Shown here one piece after another: positions 12,515 through 16,078 of a DNA stretch of 16,078 bases. The notes beneath the pieces are model-generated. The model worked only from the letters and a program-made list of their open reading frames with translations. It had not been told where the DNA came from and made no database searches. Position 1 is the stretch's first letter. Every line of letters starts with the position of its first letter. The stretch comes from Gammaproteobacteria bacterium (GTDB taxonomy: Bacteria; Pseudomonadota; Gammaproteobacteria; Xanthomonadales; Rhodanobacteraceae), in NCBI GenBank assembly GCA_005877675.1, contig VBNZ01000079.1, forward strand, positions 17,428 through 33,505, in the 5' to 3' direction. The position numbers and the translations under genes were made by a program.

Positions 12515-15029
12515 CCTCCTGATACTCAAACGTCTTCTCCTCGCTCTCCTCGTTCTTGCCGTCATCGCCATCGCCGCGGTGTGGTTCACGGTGCGCGCAA
12601 GCCGCGCGCAATTGAGTGGCGGTTATGCGGCGCTCACCGCTGATCTGCATGCGCCGGTAAAGATCGAGCGCGATGCACTCGGCGTCGCGACGATACATGC
12701 TGCCAGCCGCGCCGATGCGTCCTACGCGCTCGGCTTTGTGCACGCGCAAGAACGCTACTTCGCGATGGATCTGATGCGCCGCGTCGCCGCCGGCGAGCTG
12801 GCCGAACTCGTCGGCGCCGCGGCGTTACCGCTGGACAAGCCGCATCGCGCGCTGCGCATGCGCGCGCGCGCGCGGGAGGCGCTCGTGAGCGCAGCGCCGC
12901 AACAGCTTGCGGACCTCACTGCCTATCGCAACGGCGTCAATGCCGGACTCGCCGCACTCGCCTCGCGTCCGTGGGAATACTGGCTGCTCGGCGCAACACC
13001 GCAACCGTGGAGCGAAGCCGATTCGATCCTCGTTGTGGATGCGATGTTTTTCGATCTCAACGACTCGACCAATGCGCGTGAGCTCGCCTTCTCGAAGATG
13101 AAAGCGGCGTTGCCCGCGTCCGTGTTCGCTTTTCTGCGCACTGCGGGCGGCCCCTGGGATGCGCCATTGCTCGGCCCGGCGATGAAGCCGCCGGCGTTGC
13201 CACCGGCGAGCGACATCGATCTATCGAAAGTCGATCCGAAGCTGCTCAGGCTCGGCGCTCTTCCCTCTCCCCCGACCGGGTCGGGGGAGAGGGTGCGGGG
13301 TGAGGGGGGCTCTGCGCTCTTCGCCTTATCCGAGAAAATTCAAGAACGCCCCCTCACCCCAACCCTCTCCCGCGACGATGAAACTGTCGAAGGAGAGGGA
13401 GAAGTGTTGGGCAGCAACAACCTCGCTGTCGGCGGCAGCCTCACCGCGACGCACGCCGCGATGGTCGCGGGCGATATGCATCTGGGCCTGCGCGTGCCGA
13501 ACATCTGGTTCCGTGCACGCCTGCAGTATCCGAATCCGCGCCGCGCAGGCGAGACGATCGACCTGATCGGCGCCACCCTGCCCGGGCTGCCCGCGCTTAT
13601 CGCCGGCAGCAACCGGCATGTTGCGTGGGCATTCACCAACAGCTACGGCGATTGGCTCGACTGGGTGCGCGTCAATCTCGATCCGCAGGACAAAAATCGC
13701 TATCGCACCGCCGACGGCTGGCAGAGCGTGAAACAAAGTACAGAAGTGATCAAAGTACACAATGCCGCGGATTTGAAGCTCGATCTGCGCGATACGCAAT
13801 GGGGCCCGATTGTCGCGGACGATACCGACGGTACGCCGCTTGCGCTCGCCTGGACCGCGCTGCAACCGGGCGGCAGCAATATGCAGCTGCTACACCTCGA
13901 TGTCGCCGAAACCGTCGACGAGGCGATCGAAACCGCCAACCGCGCCGGCATGCCGGTGCAGAATTTCGTCGTCGGTGATCACGCCGGCAATATCGGCTGG
14001 ACGCTCGCGGGGCATATTCCGCGGCGCGTCGGCAATTACGATCCGCAGCTACCGTCGGACTGGAGCCAGCCCGGCACCGGCTGGAACGGCTGGCTCGATC
14101 CGAATGAATACCCGCGCCTGCCCAACCCCGCCTCGGCGCGGCTTTGGACAGCGAATACGCGCACGCTTGATTTCGAGAGCAAGGACTACGCGAACATAGG
14201 CGATGGTGGCGTCGATCTGGGCGCCCGCGCGATGCAGATTCGCGATGATCTGAAGGCGAAGGAACAATTCGCGCCGGCGGATTTTCTCGCGATCCAGCTC
14301 GACGATCGCGCGGTATTCCTCAACCATTGGCACGACCTGCTGCGCGATACGCTCGCGCACGCGGACGCTACTGCGAATCTGGCGGAAATGAAAAAGTATA
14401 CGGACGACTGGAACGGCCGTGCCGATCCGGCTTCGGTCGGCTATCGCCTCACGCGCTCGTTCCGGCTCGAAGTCATCGACGCGGTGCTCGACGGCTTCGC
14501 CGCGGCGGTGCGGCAGAAGTTTCCCGACTTCAAGATGCCGACGATGCAGCAGGCCGAGCACATCGTCGGCGTATTGATCGCGCAGCGTCCCGCCCACCTG
14601 CTGCCGCCCGGCTACAAGGATTGGAACGACTTGCTGTTGCGCTGCGCCGAGCGCGTTGCGGCCAGGGCCGGCGAGCGCGGCGGCGGCATTGCGAGCTACC
14701 GTTGGGGCGAGTACAACACCGTGCGCATCCGCCATCCGCTGAGTTCGGCGCTACCGCATATGGACTGGCTGCTCGACATGCCCGCCGACGAGCTGCCCGG
14801 CGACAACAATATGCCGCGCGTGCAAGGTCCGACTTTCGGCGCTTCGCAGCGTTTTGGCGTGCAGCCCGGGCACGAAGAAACCGGCTATTTCCACATGCCC
14901 GGCGGACAGAGCGGCAATCCGCTATCGCCGTTTTACGGCGCGGGCCACGAAGACTGGGCGCAAGGCAAACCGACGTCGTTTTTGCCGGGCGAGGCAAAGT
15001 ATACTTTGCAGCTGACTCCGAAAAGCTGA
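12504..15029 (+). CDS. Penicillin-acylase-family N-terminal-nucleophile amidase proenzyme with repeat-derived linker
   Basis: 841 aa from ATG 12504, with no clear ribosome binding site. Residues 1-30 are a hydrophobic signal peptide or anchor, so the enzyme is periplasmic or membrane-attached. The alpha-chain region (about 31-250) has VKIERDALGVATIHAAS and YALGFVHAQERYFAMDLMRR, typical of the family (PF01804 type). The beta chain begins at GSNNLAVGGS; Ser304 (codon 13413-13415) is the expected nucleophile and autocleavage site. It is followed by GDMHLGLRVPNIWF, LPGLPALIAGSNRHVAWAFTNSYGDW and the C-terminal GHEETGYFHMPGGQSGNP block. Family members hydrolyse amide bonds of acylated substrates such as beta-lactams or acyl-homoserine lactones; the substrate here is unknown. 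Oddly, residues 254-299 are encoded by a palindromic repeat element yet the frame is kept, directly before the cleavage site. Its stop is one base from the dapE stop (convergent). Confidence 0.92.
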   Translation: MRIALLILKRLLLALLVLAVIAIAAVWFTVRASRAQLSGGYAALTADLHAPVKIERDALGVATIHAASRADASYALGFVHAQERYFAMDLMRRVAAGELAELVGAAALPLDKPHRALRMRARAREALVSAAPQQLADLTAYRNGVNAGLAALASRPWEYWLLGATPQPWSEADSILVVDAMFFDLNDSTNARELAFSKMKAALPASVFAFLRTAGGPWDAPLLGPAMKPPALPPASDIDLSKVDPKLLRLGALPSPPTGSGERVRGEGGSALFALSEKIQERPLTPTLSRDDETVEGEGEVLGSNNLAVGGSLTATHAAMVAGDMHLGLRVPNIWFRARLQYPNPRRAGETIDLIGATLPGLPALIAGSNRHVAWAFTNSYGDWLDWVRVNLDPQDKNRYRTADGWQSVKQSTEVIKVHNAADLKLDLRDTQWGPIVADDTDGTPLALAWTALQPGGSNMQLLHLDVAETVDEAIETANRAGMPVQNFVVGDHAGNIGWTLAGHIPRRVGNYDPQLPSDWSQPGTGWNGWLDPNEYPRLPNPASARLWTANTRTLDFESKDYANIGDGGVDLGARAMQIRDDLKAKEQFAPADFLAIQLDDRAVFLNHWHDLLRDTLAHADATANLAEMKKYTDDWNGRADPASVGYRLTRSFRLEVIDAVLDGFAAAVRQKFPDFKMPTMQQAEHIVGVLIAQRPAHLLPPGYKDWNDLLLRCAERVAARAGERGGGIASYRWGEYNTVRIRHPLSSALPHMDWLLDMPADELPGDNNMPRVQGPTFGASQRFGVQPGHEETGYFHMPGGQSGNPLSPFYGAGHEDWAQGKPTSFLPGEAKYTLQLTPKS
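13263..13399. mobile_element. 137-bp REP/BIME-like palindromic element inside the acylase gene
   Basis: The left unit is a perfect 15-bp stem with a one-base centre (13263-13293; arms CCCTCTCCCCCGACC and its complement). It is followed by GGGGTGAGGGGGGC (13297-13310). After a 37-base spacer, GCCCCCTCACCCC (13348-13360) mirrors that block, then CCCTCTCC (13363-13370) pairs with GGAGAGGG (13392-13399). The element is thus two hairpins in inverted orientation around a spacer, the plan of a bipartite palindromic repeat. G/C-run words such as CCCTCACCCCAACCCTCTCC are, from memory, frequent intergenic repeats in proteobacteria. In frame it encodes a Pro/Ser/Gly/Glu-rich linker (PSPPTGSGERVRGEGG, then RPLTPTLSRDDETVEGEGE) with no stop codon. 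There is no transposase, so it could move only in trans. Confidence 0.85.
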
Positions 15030-15034
15030 GTCAG
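15012..15034. terminator. Hairpin spanning both convergent stop codons
   Basis: CTGACTC (15012-15018) and GAGTCAG (15028-15034) form a perfect 7-bp stem with a 9-nt loop. The right arm contains the acylase stop (15027-15029, partly) and the dapE stop (15031-15033). There is no T-run on either strand. It may be a weak bidirectional end structure for two genes with one base between them, or chance. Confidence 0.35.
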
Positions 15035-16078
15035 ACAGCGATGAGCCTTTCTATGATGCGCAGGTAGAGACGCGGCAGCGTCTCGAGTTCATCGAGTGCG
15101 ATATGCTCGTCGATGCGGTGGATCGATGCGTTGGTCGGACCGACTTCGACGACTTCGGCGCCCATTGGAGCGATGAAGCGCGCGTCGGAGGTACCGCCGC
15201 CGGTGTCCGCCTCGGGCGTGATCCCGCAGACATCTTCGATCGCCGCGCTGACCGCTCGGCGCAGCACACCATCATGCGTGAGGAACGCCTCGCCGGTATG
15301 CTCCCATTCGATGGCGAAGTCGAGACCGTGTTTGCGCAGGATCGCCTCGACGCGTTCGCGCAGGCTGTCGGCGCCGCTCGCGGTGCAGTAGCGGAAATTG
15401 AACGCGGCTTCGAGCACGCCGGGCACGACGTTGAGCGCACCGGTGCCGGCGTGGATGTTCGAAATCTGCAACGAGGTCGGCGGGAATGAAGCGTTGCCCT
15501 CATCCCAGCGCGTGGCGGCGAGCTCGGCCAGCGCGGGCGCGGCGAGATGGATCGGATTCTTGACCTTGTCGGGATACGCGACATGGCCCTGCACGCCGCG
15601 CACCGTGAGGCGGCCCGAGAGCGAACCGCGGCGGCCGACGCGCACGACATCGCCCAGGCGATCGCGCGAGGAGGCTTCGCCGGTGATGCACCAGTCGATG
15701 CGCTGGCCCCGGCGGCGAAATTCCTCGACCACACGGCGCACACCGTCGCGGTTGGTCGGTCCTTCCTCATCGCTGGTCAGGAGCAGCGCGACCGTGCCCC
15801 TGTGATCCGGATACGCGGTGACGAACCGTTCTAGCGCGAGCGTCATCGCTGCGTCGCCGGACTTCATGTCCGCAGCGCCGCGGCCGTATAGACGGCCATC
15901 GCGGATCGTCGGCTCGAATGGCGCGCTCGTCCATTGCTCGAGCGGACCCGGCGGCACGACATCGGTATGACCGAGGAACACCAGCACCGGGCCGCCGCTG
16001 CCGTGCGTCGCCCAGAGATTGTCGACCTCGTTGTAGCGCAGATGCTCGATCTTGAACCCTGCCCGCTGCAGACGTTCG
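15031..16078 (-). CDS. dapE: Succinyl-diaminopimelate desuccinylase (5' end outside window)
   Basis: DapE hydrolyses N-succinyl-L,L-diaminopimelate to diaminopimelate and succinate in the lysine and peptidoglycan pathway, as a cytoplasmic di-zinc M20 enzyme. The visible 348 residues lack roughly the first 30-40 of about 375-380. Seen from the edge are ERLQRAGFKIEHLRYNEVDN, then the metal and catalytic residues in order: HTDVVPPG (His37 of the visible part), YGRGAADMKSGD (Asp70), TSDEEGP (Glu104/Glu105, catalytic base and ligand), ITGEASS (Glu134) and ASIHRIDEH (His320). The internal dimerisation-type segment with GRRGSLSGRLTVRGVQGHVAYPD is also normal. No key residue is missing. The initiator lies beyond the right edge; the in-frame GTG at 15987 is internal. 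It is convergent with the acylase and probably belongs to a housekeeping dap cluster off the window. Confidence 0.97.
   Translation of the reverse strand, partial: ERLQRAGFKIEHLRYNEVDNLWATHGSGGPVLVFLGHTDVVPPGPLEQWTSAPFEPTIRDGRLYGRGAADMKSGDAAMTLALERFVTAYPDHRGTVALLLTSDEEGPTNRDGVRRVVEEFRRRGQRIDWCITGEASSRDRLGDVVRVGRRGSLSGRLTVRGVQGHVAYPDKVKNPIHLAAPALAELAATRWDEGNASFPPTSLQISNIHAGTGALNVVPGVLEAAFNFRYCTASGADSLRERVEAILRKHGLDFAIEWEHTGEAFLTHDGVLRRAVSAAIEDVCGITPEADTGGGTSDARFIAPMGAEVVEVGPTNASIHRIDEHIALDELETLPRLYLRIIERLIAV

Noticed and set aside
13263..13399. The acylase as a pseudogene disrupted by the repeat
   Set aside because: The frame is open through the element, and both alpha and beta chain motifs on either side are intact, including the nucleophile serine.
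14049..14735. 228-aa minus-strand open frame inside the acylase
   Set aside because: Antisense shadow of conserved beta-chain sequence.

Overview
The window is GC-rich chromosomal DNA of a Gram-negative bacterium. It is most likely a gammaproteobacterium of the Xanthomonadales/Rhodanobacteraceae type. This is inferred from a DapE-type desuccinylase, a YpfJ-type zinc peptidase, a two-component-style propeller/GGDEF sensor, an exosortase-like C-terminal tail, and several REP/BIME-like palindromes of the kind common in xanthomonads. Taxonomy is inference from gene style only.

Bases 1-6000 look accessory: small genes, long spacers, hairpins and lower coding density. In order they hold the tail of an unidentified gene; a Fic-domain protein; a 54-aa convergent protein (- strand) carrying a SxxxEG motif like that of Fic inhibitors; a secreted six-blade repeat protein with an IPTL-CTERM-like tail (-); a secreted delta-60-repeat protein (+, divergent from the former); an 88-aa orphan (-); a signal-less fasciclin (FAS1) protein with a clear terminator (-); and a coiled-coil/HTH protein (-).

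Bases 6000-11300 hold a small secreted four-cysteine protein (+) and then two divergent cyclic-di-GMP genes. One is a 970-aa periplasmic beta-propeller/Y_Y_Y/transmembrane/GGEEF diguanylate cyclase (-), with no recognisable inhibitory site. The other is a HAMP-GGDEF-EAL protein (+) with every signature motif and the product-inhibition site intact. They share a 282-bp intergenic region that contains a near-perfect 20-bp palindrome.

Bases 11400-16078 hold a YpfJ-like zinc metallopeptidase (+), a BIME-like spacer of nested inverted repeats, a penicillin-acylase-family N-terminal-nucleophile hydrolase (+) and the 3' part of dapE (-), which converges on the acylase with one base between the stop codons.

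The most unusual feature is in the acylase gene. A 137-bp palindromic repeat element is inserted in frame and translated, ending four residues before the catalytic serine. That is exactly the linker expected to be removed when the proenzyme cleaves itself. The second is the Fic gene and the tail-to-tail small SxxxEG gene, whose stop codons share one CTAG, a candidate toxin-inhibitor pair in an unusual arrangement. No rRNA, convincing tRNA, CRISPR array or transposase gene was found.
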